Assembly (NCBI GenBank): GCA_016928585.1
Contig: JAFGKL010000132.1
Coordinates: 1 to 32,893 of the forward strand
Direction of reading: 5' to 3'
Source of the DNA: Sedimentisphaerales bacterium
GTDB taxonomy: Bacteria > Planctomycetota > Phycisphaerae > Sedimentisphaerales > Anaerohalosphaeraceae
Length of the DNA stretch: 32,893 nt
Shown here: positions 1 through 6,980 of the stretch, in pieces
Position numbering within the stretch: position 1 is the stretch's first letter
Layout: each line of letters opens with the position of its first letter
Translations under genes and position numbers: made by a program
Notes under the pieces: generated by a model
What the model was told of the DNA's origin: nothing
Databases searched by the model: none
Seen by the model: the letters and a program-made list of their open reading frames with translations, nothing else

Positions 1-90
1 AAGAAAAAAGCTACTAAGAAAAAAACGACCAAGAAGAAAGCTACTAAGAAGAAAGCCAAGAAGAGAAAAAAAGCTAAAAAGAAAAAGTAG
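1..90 (+). CDS. C-terminal tail of a Lys/Ala/Thr-rich chromatin-type protein (partial)
   Basis: Frame 1 is open from the window edge to a TAG at 88-90 and encodes 29 residues, almost all Lys with Ala and Thr, in repeats of the KKKAT type. Such tails are typical of bacterial histone H1-like proteins and of HU proteins with basic C-terminal extensions, which bind DNA non-specifically. The body of the protein lies outside the window, so H1-like and HU-like identities cannot be separated. A good intrinsic terminator follows within 30 bases, which supports this as a real gene end. Other Lys-rich tails, such as those of some ribosomal proteins, remain possible. Confidence 0.7.
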   Translation, partial: KKKATKKKTTKKKATKKKAKKRKKAKKKK

Positions 91-118
91 GCTTTTGAAA
101 TCTTTTGGATTTCTCAAA

Positions 119-159
119 ATGGAAGGTTCTCTCGCCACGGCAGGGCCTTCCATTTTTTT
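119..159 (+). terminator. Rho-independent terminator of the Lys-rich gene
   Basis: An 8-bp perfect stem (ATGGAAGG at 119-126 with CCTTCCAT at 145-152) is followed directly by seven T (153-159). It lies 29 bases after the stop codon at 90 and separates that gene from the promoter at 169. Confidence 0.85.
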
Positions 160-168
160 GTTAACCCC

Positions 169-196
169 TTGACAAATCCCAAGTTAACCTTATATT
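169..196 (+). promoter_or_regulatory. sigma70-type promoter of the coiled-coil lipoprotein gene
   Basis: TTGACA at 169-174 and TATATT at 191-196 are separated by 16 bp. This is close to the housekeeping consensus and sits about 50 bases before the ATG at 248. Confidence 0.7.
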
Positions 197-247
197 TAAG
201 CAATAAAACAAGCATTCACTAAAGCTTTAATTTAAAGGATCGTAATA

Positions 248-604
248 ATGAAAAAACAGATCATACTGGCAATTATTGCTGTTATATTACCTTCTTTTGT
301 TCTTGTAACCGGCTGCGAAGAACAGCAATCAACAATTAAAGATAAGCGGGTAAGACTTATAGCAAATCAAAATCTTGAGCTAAAAAAACAGCTTCAGGAA
401 AAGGACCGAGAGATAGATCGCCAAAAAGAACTTGTTGCGGATTGCCAGGCTGCAAAAGAACAACAAAAACAGACGTATGATAGATCAACTGAGGGACTAT
501 TTCAAATAGTAAGATCAGTTTCCCAGCAGACCGAGCAGATTAAACAACTAACTGATGAAAATGAACAACTAAAAGCAGAGATTGCAAAACTTAAAGGAGA
601 ATAG
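248..604 (+). CDS. Small coiled-coil lipoprotein, unknown function
   Basis: 118 residues. The N-terminus is a type II signal peptide: Lys-Lys, a hydrophobic stretch at about 4-20, then the lipobox VTGC with the lipidated Cys at position 23. The mature part is Gln/Glu/Lys-rich and reads as heptads over residues 35-60 and 85-117, so it should be an extended coiled coil in the periplasm, anchored to a membrane. There is no catalytic motif and I do not recognise a family. AAAGGA at 234-239 is a well-placed ribosome binding site. The gene has its own promoter and ends 38 bases from the convergent pyrG, so it is probably monocistronic. A structural or envelope-spacing role is possible but unsupported. 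Confidence 0.8.
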   Translation: MKKQIILAIIAVILPSFVLVTGCEEQQSTIKDKRVRLIANQNLELKKQLQEKDREIDRQKELVADCQAAKEQQKQTYDRSTEGLFQIVRSVSQQTEQIKQLTDENEQLKAEIAKLKGE

Positions 605-642
605 TCAACGCAAATCCCTGCGGTCGGTTATAGCCAACCATA

Positions 643-2409
643 TCAGGAACATATCTTTTGGGCAATATTTATAGCATCCGGCAGGTCGCTTTCCCTAAAA
701 TGGAGCTTCATTGCTGCCGCAACAAGTCCAACGAACATCGGTTGAGGATCCAGTGGTCTTGAAGTAAGACACGGATGAGCCTGGGTACCAATAAAGTATG
801 GATGCTCGGGCAGCTCAAATATTTGCATTATCGGGTAATCTGGCGCCTTACCAGAGAAAACAAGACCAGCCTTTTCAAACTGTTCGATATACCCAGGATC
901 AACTTCATATCGATGCCTGAAACGCATTCTGACCATATTCTTCTTGCCAAAAAGTTCAAAAGCAATGGTTCCGGATTTAACTTCAATGTCCCTTCCGCCA
1001 AGCCGCATGTTGCCTCCAAGCCCTTCTATCTTTTTCTGCTCCGGAAGGATATCGATAACCCCGTTCGCACAATTCGGATCGATCTCCGTGCTGTTGGCAT
1101 CCTTTAGTCCGCACACATTGCGGGCAAACTCAATAACAGCCACCTGGAATCCAAGACATATGCCGAGATAAGGCAGGTCATTTTCGCGGGCATATCTGGC
1201 ACACGCGATCTTGCCTTCTGTACCCCTTGTTCCAAAGCCGCCGGGCACTATTATGCCGCTCACATCCTTTAGCTCTTCGGTAACATTGCTATCGGTCAGC
1301 CTGGTAGTATCGATCCATTTGATATTGACCTTGGCGCCAAGCCAGATACCGGCGTGTTCGAGTGCATTTATAATAGAAGCATAGCTGTCACGGACAGAAG
1401 TATATTTGCCAGTAATGCCTATGGTGATATCACGTGTTTTTTTCGTGATCTTGTCGGTAAAATCGCACCACCTGGCCCATTCCTTGCGCTCTTTACGCAG
1501 ATTAATCCTGTCTTCGATCTTTAACAGTCTCAGTACCTCAAAATCCAGACCGCAATCGCGAAGCATCGATGGAATCGTATATATGCTGGCCGAATCGTGC
1601 ATGCTGAATACACGTTCAAAAGGAACGTTACTGAAAACAGATATCTTCTGGCGGGCTGTTTGGCTTACCGGGTTTTCCGCCCGGCAGGCAATAATATCCG
1701 GCTGGATACCGGTCTGCATCAGCATTTTTATGCCAAGCTGGGCAGCCTTTGACTTTTGCTCGCCCAAAGTTTTGGGCTCCATGATATACGTAAGACCGAC
1801 AAAGCAGCAGCTTCCCGGCCCCTCTTCATATGCAAGCTCACGCATTGCCTCGATATAGAAAGCATTCTCAAGGTCCCCTACCGTACCACCGATCTCAACA
1901 AAAACTATATCTGCATCTGAATCTATAGCAAGATTTCTTAGTTTCAGTTTAACTTCGCCGGTAACATGCGGGATCATCTGGACATCCCGCCCGAGATAAT
2001 CGCCATGCCGTTCTTTTGCAAGAACCGAGTTGTATATCTGGCCGGAAGTGGAAAAATTCGCCTTGGACAAGTTCTGATCCAGCATCCGCTCATAAGTGCC
2101 AAGATCCATATCCGTTTCCATACCGTCATCAAGAACAAATACTTCACCGTGCCGGAAGGGATTGAGCGTACCGGAATCGATGTTCAGATACCCTTCAAGC
2201 TTAATAGGAGCCACTTTAAGCCCCTTATCCTGCATAAGCTTTGCAAGACATGACGAAAATATTCCCTTGCCCAAACCGCTCATAACCGTTCCCATCACGA
2301 TAACGTAACGGCACTTGCCCTTCTTGTAGCCTGCAGGCATGGGAGAAAAGTACTCCGTGTCAGTCGAAACATCGCTTATTTTGCTCAATAGCTCTCTACT
2401 GTCCGGCAT
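643..2409 (-). CDS. pyrG: CTP synthase (glutamine-hydrolysing), divergent form
   Basis: Makes CTP from UTP, ATP and glutamine in the cytoplasm; 588 residues from the chosen start. The synthetase domain has the P-loop-like MSGLGKGI (43-50), HGEVFVLDDG (87-96) and VEIGGTVGD (171-179). The glutaminase domain has the oxyanion segment VPGGFGTRG (388-396), the nucleophile Cys418 in GICLG, and His545. The frame stays open up to a TTG at 2442, but the ATG at 2409 has a GAGGAT site at 2413-2418, overlapping the stop of upstream kdsB, and is the better start. Odd points: the family HPE motif reads HPC, so the triad Glu is Cys547; the KLDPY-type metal motif reads KLEGY; the UTP-loop KTKPTQ reads KSKAAQ; and about 30 extra residues precede the synthetase domain. 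It is the second gene of a kdsB-pyrG operon. The family call is firm; normal glutaminase activity is not assured. Confidence 0.93.
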   Translation of the reverse strand: MPDSRELLSKISDVSTDTEYFSPMPAGYKKGKCRYVIVMGTVMSGLGKGIFSSCLAKLMQDKGLKVAPIKLEGYLNIDSGTLNPFRHGEVFVLDDGMETDMDLGTYERMLDQNLSKANFSTSGQIYNSVLAKERHGDYLGRDVQMIPHVTGEVKLKLRNLAIDSDADIVFVEIGGTVGDLENAFYIEAMRELAYEEGPGSCCFVGLTYIMEPKTLGEQKSKAAQLGIKMLMQTGIQPDIIACRAENPVSQTARQKISVFSNVPFERVFSMHDSASIYTIPSMLRDCGLDFEVLRLLKIEDRINLRKERKEWARWCDFTDKITKKTRDITIGITGKYTSVRDSYASIINALEHAGIWLGAKVNIKWIDTTRLTDSNVTEELKDVSGIIVPGGFGTRGTEGKIACARYARENDLPYLGICLGFQVAVIEFARNVCGLKDANSTEIDPNCANGVIDILPEQKKIEGLGGNMRLGGRDIEVKSGTIAFELFGKKNMVRMRFRHRYEVDPGYIEQFEKAGLVFSGKAPDYPIMQIFELPEHPYFIGTQAHPCLTSRPLDPQPMFVGLVAAAMKLHFRESDLPDAINIAQKICS

Positions 2410-2416
2410 AATATCC

Positions 2417-3154
2417 TCAATCCTTTTTCGTTTTTTCAACAAATCTTTTGTATTGCTCCGGCGTATCTATTCCCTCCCAGCAGTGCCTTACCTTAGCCGT
2501 AATTATCGAAAAACCACACTCGATAGCACGAAGTTGTTCCAGCTTTTCGCTGAGTTCCAGCGGCGTCTGGGCTTTTTTAGTTATCGCAAGAAGAAAATCC
2601 CTCCTGTAGGCATATATCCCAAGGTGTCTTAGATACATGTCTTTGTCGCCAATGCCAGCGTCATCTCGACTGTATGGTATCACAGATCGCGAAAAATATA
2701 TCGCCCTGCCGGCCTGATCAGTTATACATTTAACGACATTTGGGTCGGCTATCTGGGCTGCATCCTCAAAAGAAGCAACCAGCGTTGCCATGTCCGCATC
2801 GGGGTTGTCTTTCAGCAAACCGGCTAGCTTGTCAATACAATCCGGATCGATCTGAGGCTCGTCGGCCTGAAGGTTGATTATGATATCAGCATCAATATTT
2901 GCCACAGCCTCGGCAATACGGTCGGTTCCGCTTTGATGATCGGGCGAGGTCAGGATGCATTCGGCACCGAATAAATCGCAGGCATCGACAACCTTCTGGC
3001 TGTCCGTAGCGATAATGACTTTTTGTATTGATTTGGCACTTTTCGCACGCTCATAGGTGTGCTGGACGAGGAATTTGCCGGTATCTTTAGCGAGAACTTT
3101 CCCGGGCAGGCGTGTTGACTCGTATCGAGCGGGTATAACAACAACTATATCCAC
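2417..3154 (-). CDS. kdsB: 3-deoxy-manno-octulosonate cytidylyltransferase (CMP-Kdo synthetase)
   Basis: Transfers CMP from CTP to Kdo, activating it for addition to lipid A; cytoplasmic. 245 residues, the normal length. Visible motifs: the nucleotide-binding PARYESTRLPGK (8-19), SGTDRIAEA, the metal-binding region NLQADEPQ (family usually QGDEP), and YLRHLGIYAYRRDFL followed by LEQLRAIE near the C-terminus. The start is a GTG at 3154 with GGAAGG about 8 bases upstream. The adjacent pyrG begins 7 bases after this stop, so the two genes should be cotranscribed, pairing CTP supply with a CTP-using step. The gene implies an outer membrane with Kdo-containing lipopolysaccharide. Confidence 0.93.
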   Translation of the reverse strand: MDIVVVIPARYESTRLPGKVLAKDTGKFLVQHTYERAKSAKSIQKVIIATDSQKVVDACDLFGAECILTSPDHQSGTDRIAEAVANIDADIIINLQADEPQIDPDCIDKLAGLLKDNPDADMATLVASFEDAAQIADPNVVKCITDQAGRAIYFSRSVIPYSRDDAGIGDKDMYLRHLGIYAYRRDFLLAITKKAQTPLELSEKLEQLRAIECGFSIITAKVRHCWEGIDTPEQYKRFVEKTKKD

Positions 3155-3210
3155 TTAAAACCTTCCGTGCAGTAATTTCTCATTTTTTAGCTAAAAACCA
3201 CTGCCCGAAT

Positions 3211-3239
3211 ATGATATGCGAAAACCCTGTTAATGTCAA
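3211..3239 (-). promoter_or_regulatory. Promoter of kdsB-pyrG with an overlapping inverted repeat
   Basis: On the minus strand, TTGACA (3234-3239) and TATCAT (3211-3216) are exactly 17 bp apart, predicting a start near 3204, about 50 bases before the GTG. A perfect 9-bp inverted repeat (AACCCTGTT at 3223-3231, AACAGGGTT at 3238-3246) spans the -35 box and part of the spacer. It could be an operator, or a weak terminator hairpin lacking a clean T tract. Confidence 0.65.
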
Positions 3240-3405
3240 CAGGGTTATTTATTAAAATTTTTAATCCACCATCGCTCGGCTAACACAATTACTTATGATG
3301 CTTACTGGAAGCAGGCTATTATATAAATTGGCAAAAGTTTTGGAGTAATCAGCATCTTTTCTCATTATTAATAGACATTTCACATATCTGCTGAAAACTA
3401 TCTGA

Positions 3406-3434
3406 TTGTCACAACAAACCGATTCTGTTAAAAT
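3406..3434 (+). promoter_or_regulatory. Promoter of the acyltransferase gene, probably giving a leaderless mRNA
   Basis: TTGTCA (3406-3411) and TAAAAT (3429-3434) are 17 bp apart. The predicted start, about 3441, is next to the ATG at 3443, and there is no Shine-Dalgarno sequence before that ATG. Confidence 0.55.
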
Positions 3435-3442
3435 CCGCAGTT

Positions 3443-4474
3443 ATGGAATCTTCTACGAGCACAAGAAACTTTGTAGCATATTTAAAGGGTCTTGCTCTTA
3501 CCGTAGTCATAGCCAACCATTACATTAACCTGTGTTATCCCGGTAAATATATATTTTATGCACGTCTGACTATAAGCATCTTTTTCGTTTTAAGCGGCTA
3601 TGGTATATACCATTCTCTAAGTAACACTTACAAAAATGGCACAAATATATTGTTAAATACACTGAAATTTTATTATAAACGTGCCGTTCGCATTCTGCCG
3701 CTCTATTGGATATCTCTTATCACTGCTTCGTTTATTATGCCCGAGATTTTCTCTTTTTCGAAATTTATCCTTTTCCCATTCATCAATTATCCCGGCAAAC
3801 TCTTTTGGTTCGTAGCATTCATACTTCAATGCTATTTAGTGGCCCCGTTGTTGTTTTTTATCATATGCAAGCTCAAAAAAAACGGTTATTTCATTTACCT
3901 CTGCCTTATCTTCTTGTTCGCCTGCGGCTTGATGTCTTTGTCCCGTCAACAGAACTATACAAAATATTTCGAGATCAAATATCTCGGGATGCCGTGGGGA
4001 CAAATCTTATTATTTGCCGCAGGAATGCTGCTGCCCCGGATTATCAATGATTTTCGAAGCTTCTGTTCAAACAAATTGTATACCGCCGTTTCATTTATTC
4101 TTTTTGTCATAACTCTTCTGTTTGTACGGCATGTTATCTTCACTGAAGGCGACATCGGTCTGAATAGATTTTTATTGCTGTTGTTTTTCGGCAGTGTTGT
4201 AGCTTTTTGCATGTTCTCGATTGCGGCAAATTTCACTCCACTGTTAAGCACACCGTATACATTGATCGGAACTTATTCATATTCGATATATCTGCTGCAC
4301 TGGCCCTTTTTCAAGCTTCTCGACAAATGCGAAACAATCGATATCGCTTCTCTTCCGATAATTAGCACTGTAATATTATTTTCTCCCCTGTTGATTTTGT
4401 TTTGCGCAGGTATAGAAAAAGGGCTTAGTTTACTGATTAAAAAGACTAATACAATGATTGGCATACAGCCGTAG
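3443..4474 (+). CDS. Membrane acyltransferase, acyltransferase-3 (OafA/YrhL-like) family
   Basis: 343 residues, nearly all hydrophobic, with roughly ten membrane segments. Family marks are the N-terminal stretch with His26 in ANHYI (the presumed catalytic-His region), FFVLSGYGIY at the end of the second or third helix, the YYKRAVRILPLYW segment, and the C-terminal SYSIYLLHWPFF. This family transfers acyl groups, often acetyl, to sugars of O-antigens, capsules, exopolysaccharides or glycans; the acceptor cannot be read from sequence. No periplasmic SGNH domain is attached. The neighbouring kdsB fits surface-polysaccharide decoration, but it is on the other strand. Start chosen because the N-terminal helix begins there; no clear ribosome binding site, in keeping with a leaderless transcript. 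Confidence 0.85.
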   Translation: MESSTSTRNFVAYLKGLALTVVIANHYINLCYPGKYIFYARLTISIFFVLSGYGIYHSLSNTYKNGTNILLNTLKFYYKRAVRILPLYWISLITASFIMPEIFSFSKFILFPFINYPGKLFWFVAFILQCYLVAPLLFFIICKLKKNGYFIYLCLIFLFACGLMSLSRQQNYTKYFEIKYLGMPWGQILLFAAGMLLPRIINDFRSFCSNKLYTAVSFILFVITLLFVRHVIFTEGDIGLNRFLLLLFFGSVVAFCMFSIAANFTPLLSTPYTLIGTYSYSIYLLHWPFFKLLDKCETIDIASLPIISTVILFSPLLILFCAGIEKGLSLLIKKTNTMIGIQP

Positions 4475-4526
4475 TAGTATAGAAATGGCATATTAAGCCT
4501 TACAACGTGGCAAAGTAAGCATCGTC

Positions 4527-4554
4527 TTTGACAGATAAAGCCTTGTCTGTCAAA
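4527..4554. repeat. 9-bp perfect inverted repeat
   Basis: TTTGACAGA (4527-4535) and TCTGTCAAA (4546-4554) flank a 10-nt loop. It lies 53 bases after the acyltransferase stop, so it may end that transcript, but no T run follows. It could also be a protein-binding palindrome upstream of the promoter at 4577. Confidence 0.5.
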
Positions 4555-4576
4555 AATTAATCGAAATAAAAAATAC

Positions 4577-4605
4577 TTGAAGATTGTTATTTGTTAGCAT
4601 AGAAT
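4577..4605 (+). promoter_or_regulatory. Promoter of the prepilin-leader gene
   Basis: TTGAAG (4577-4582) and TAGAAT (4600-4605) are 17 bp apart, about 65 bases before the ATG at 4669. Confidence 0.5.
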
Positions 4606-4668
4606 GGTAGATGTTCTTGGTATGGTAAAGCGTAAATATAAGATACTTTCAGAAAGAAAGGCTCTAAG

Positions 4669-5499
4669 ATGAAACGTGGATTTACGCTTATCGAATTGTT
4701 AGTGGTTATCGCAATCATTGCACTGCTCTTATCCATCATGCTGCCAAGTCTGCAGAAGGTAAAACAACTGGCAACAGCCGCAGTTTGCCTGTCAAACGAA
4801 AGGCAATTGTCCATAGCCTGGCACAGCTACGCGGGCGATAATGTCAGAATATTAAACGCCGATACGGGGGATACCACCACAGGAACTTATTATGCAGGCT
4901 CCCCCGCTATTGAACTAAGAAGTTTTGTAGCCGATCCACAGGATGAAAACGGGAACCGCCACAACACAACGCTCGAAGACAAGATCAGGGGCTATAAAAA
5001 GGGCAGCTTCTGGCCTTATATTGAAAACCACAAGGCGTATCATTGCCCAAGTGATTCGCGTATTGCAAAGGAGCCAACTACACCAATGACAGGTTTCCCA
5101 AATACGATTGGCGGCTACCGAAGTTACTCGATGGGTGCACCTTTGTCCCAGTGGGCTGTCTTAGATCCTCCCGTCACAGGTGAAGGCGATGTTGTAGTCA
5201 GCAAGCTAGATCAATTTCTCCGGCCCAGCTCTAAAATAGTCTGGCTTGAGGAAGCCGATGGTTTCGGCTGGAACCACCGCACGTGGAACATGTACTTAAA
5301 TCAGTACAGATGGTGGGATCCATTCGCAATATGGCACAACGGCTCCAGTACCTTTGGCTACGCAGATGGACATGCTGATCGTTATAAATGGAAAGAAGAA
5401 GAAACCATCAGGATCGCAGAAGAACAACTAAAAGATATAGCAGTTAATCCGGATAATGTGGATTATCTCTGGTTCAGGACGGCTTACATCCCCGGCTAA
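4669..5499 (+). CDS. Prepilin-type N-terminal cleavage/methylation protein (DUF1559-like pseudopilin)
   Basis: 276 residues. The N-terminus KRGFTLIELLVVIAIIALLL is a classic type IV prepilin/pseudopilin leader: peptidase cleavage after Gly4, methylated Phe5, and Glu9 at mature position 5, followed by the hydrophobic helix. The rest is a soluble domain ending with a GYADGHADRYKW motif. The H-x9-DG-type C-terminus of planctomycete G/H-type pseudopilins is similar, and such proteins occur in many copies per genome. Two Cys (CLS and CPS) could form a disulphide. AAAGG precedes the ATG by 8 bases. It is a single gene here. The likely role is as a pilin-like subunit of a type II secretion or pilus-like fibre, possibly the same machinery as the PilM cluster at 9521-15248. 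Confidence 0.9.
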   Translation: MKRGFTLIELLVVIAIIALLLSIMLPSLQKVKQLATAAVCLSNERQLSIAWHSYAGDNVRILNADTGDTTTGTYYAGSPAIELRSFVADPQDENGNRHNTTLEDKIRGYKKGSFWPYIENHKAYHCPSDSRIAKEPTTPMTGFPNTIGGYRSYSMGAPLSQWAVLDPPVTGEGDVVVSKLDQFLRPSSKIVWLEEADGFGWNHRTWNMYLNQYRWWDPFAIWHNGSSTFGYADGHADRYKWKEEETIRIAEEQLKDIAVNPDNVDYLWFRTAYIPG

Positions 5500-5566
5500 G
5501 AACCCCCGCTGCCTTAAACACCGCCAAAGACGGGTCACATAGACACACACTATATATAAGCTAAGC

Positions 5567-6745
5567 TTACATCGCCCTTGCGCCGATCCAGAACCCGGCC
5601 ACCCATGTACCGATAGCACTTCCAAGATTGGCAAGTATAACAACCAGTAATATCCGCGTCACAGGATTCATCCAGAAACCCTTAACAGACATGATATCAT
5701 GTGGCAGCCGCTTAAAGTCATCGACCGTTGGCCGTTTTATCCACGCCTGAACCAGCCCCGATACGAACCCTGCCGCAACCATAGGATTCAAGCTTGTTAA
5801 AGGCGCGGCAATAAACGATGCGATAACCGTAAGCGGATGCGCCAGAGCAACCGCTGCACCTATCGCAGAGAACACCCCGTTTACAAGCACCCATATCAAA
5901 AGATCAATTTTGGAATGTTCAATGCCGCCTTTGAAAAAACCCGCAACTAAAAGGCCAACGATCAAAATCGGGACCACCCACTTCAATATCGTCGGCAATA
6001 TCGTCTTCGGCGGAAGCTGCATTATCGGCTCCAGGTCGATATCCTGTTGTATATGTTCTACAATACCGTTTACGTGTCCAGCTCCAACAGCAGCCACAAC
6101 AACCGGTCCCGGTGCATTGCGTATCTTCTGAGACAGATAAACATCACGCTCGTCCAGCAATCGCTCTTTTATCTGCGGATAGGACTCCGCAAAGGATTCC
6201 ATCATGCTTTCAAGCTGATCGGAATTCTTCATCTTTTCAACTGTATTTTCGTCGATCTCTTCATTATCGATAAGCGAATAAAGCAGACTCAGTGTCAGCT
6301 TGAACTTCTGGAAAAAACCCAACCCCCTCCACACACGTTTTAAAGTGATCTCGATATCCCTGTCTGCAAGAATAAGTTCTGCACCGGTTTCCGCAGACAG
6401 CTTAACACATTCAAGCATCTCGGCTCCGGGTTCTACGCCAAGCTCGTCGCCAAGCTTTCTGTAAAAAGCGCTCATTACAAGCTGGGCAAGCAGCAGCACA
6501 GATTTCTTCTGTTTAATAACCTTGAAGATATCCATCTTTTCCCAGTTGTCTTTTTCGACCATTGCACGGCAGCGGGCCTCACAAAGCTCGGTGCATATCG
6601 AGTTTGGACTTACGGCTTTAACAGTGTTACGGACGTCTTCGACACTTTCTTTGGAAACATGGGCCGTCCCAACAAGATAAACGTCTTTACCGTCAATTTT
6701 AATATGTTTTACGCTGTCGGCCAGCGTGGTATCGTTTTCGGGCAT
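5567..6745 (-). CDS. TraB/PrgY-family membrane protein
   Basis: 392 residues. The soluble N-terminal TraB domain carries the conserved blocks LVGTAHVS (24-31), ELCEAR (53-58), ADRDI (127-131) and VGAGHVNG (220-227); the Glu and His residues of these blocks are the presumed metalloprotease-like active site of the TraB/TIKI clan. The C-terminal third has about four membrane helices (about 255-272, 282-303, 305-330 and 365-390). In Enterococcus, TraB/PrgY inhibits a peptide pheromone; the role in other bacteria is not established. The frame can start at a TTG (6748), but the next codon is ATG with AGGA six bases upstream, so 6745 is used. It is transcribed alone. Confidence 0.9.
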   Translation of the reverse strand: MPENDTTLADSVKHIKIDGKDVYLVGTAHVSKESVEDVRNTVKAVSPNSICTELCEARCRAMVEKDNWEKMDIFKVIKQKKSVLLLAQLVMSAFYRKLGDELGVEPGAEMLECVKLSAETGAELILADRDIEITLKRVWRGLGFFQKFKLTLSLLYSLIDNEEIDENTVEKMKNSDQLESMMESFAESYPQIKERLLDERDVYLSQKIRNAPGPVVVAAVGAGHVNGIVEHIQQDIDLEPIMQLPPKTILPTILKWVVPILIVGLLVAGFFKGGIEHSKIDLLIWVLVNGVFSAIGAAVALAHPLTVIASFIAAPLTSLNPMVAAGFVSGLVQAWIKRPTVDDFKRLPHDIMSVKGFWMNPVTRILLVVILANLGSAIGTWVAGFWIGARAM

Positions 6746-6936
6746 CAAAAATCCTGTTTTAACAATAAGATCAAAGAACTGTAATTTTACTAAAAAGACC
6801 TGCTGATTTCAACTGCCTAAAACAACTTTACACATTTTAAGGGCCCTCCCGGCTCCGATATATATCGCATTGATCGGTAAAGACAACAAACCTTAATTAA
6901 AAATCAGTGATTTTGAGTGTACAGGGGTTTTTTTCA

Positions 6937-6945
6937 TGTTAAAAT
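6937..6945 (+). promoter_or_regulatory. Extended -10 element of the beta-mannosidase gene
   Basis: TGTTAAAAT fits the extended TGnTAnAAT form. No convincing -35 box is present at 17 bp. The predicted start near 6952 leaves about 29 bases of leader containing the AAGGA site. Confidence 0.4.
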
Positions 6946-6980
6946 GCCCGGAACATTTAATTTAATTAAGGACTTAATGT

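Noticed and set aside
775-1107. Plus-strand open frame of 110 codons, and several similar frames between 775 and 2632
   Set aside because: They lie opposite pyrG and kdsB, which have clear family motifs; no ribosome binding site or recognisable protein.
2410-2442. Longer pyrG start at a TTG (2442)
   Set aside because: It would overlap kdsB and has no good ribosome binding site; the ATG at 2409 has GAGGAT.
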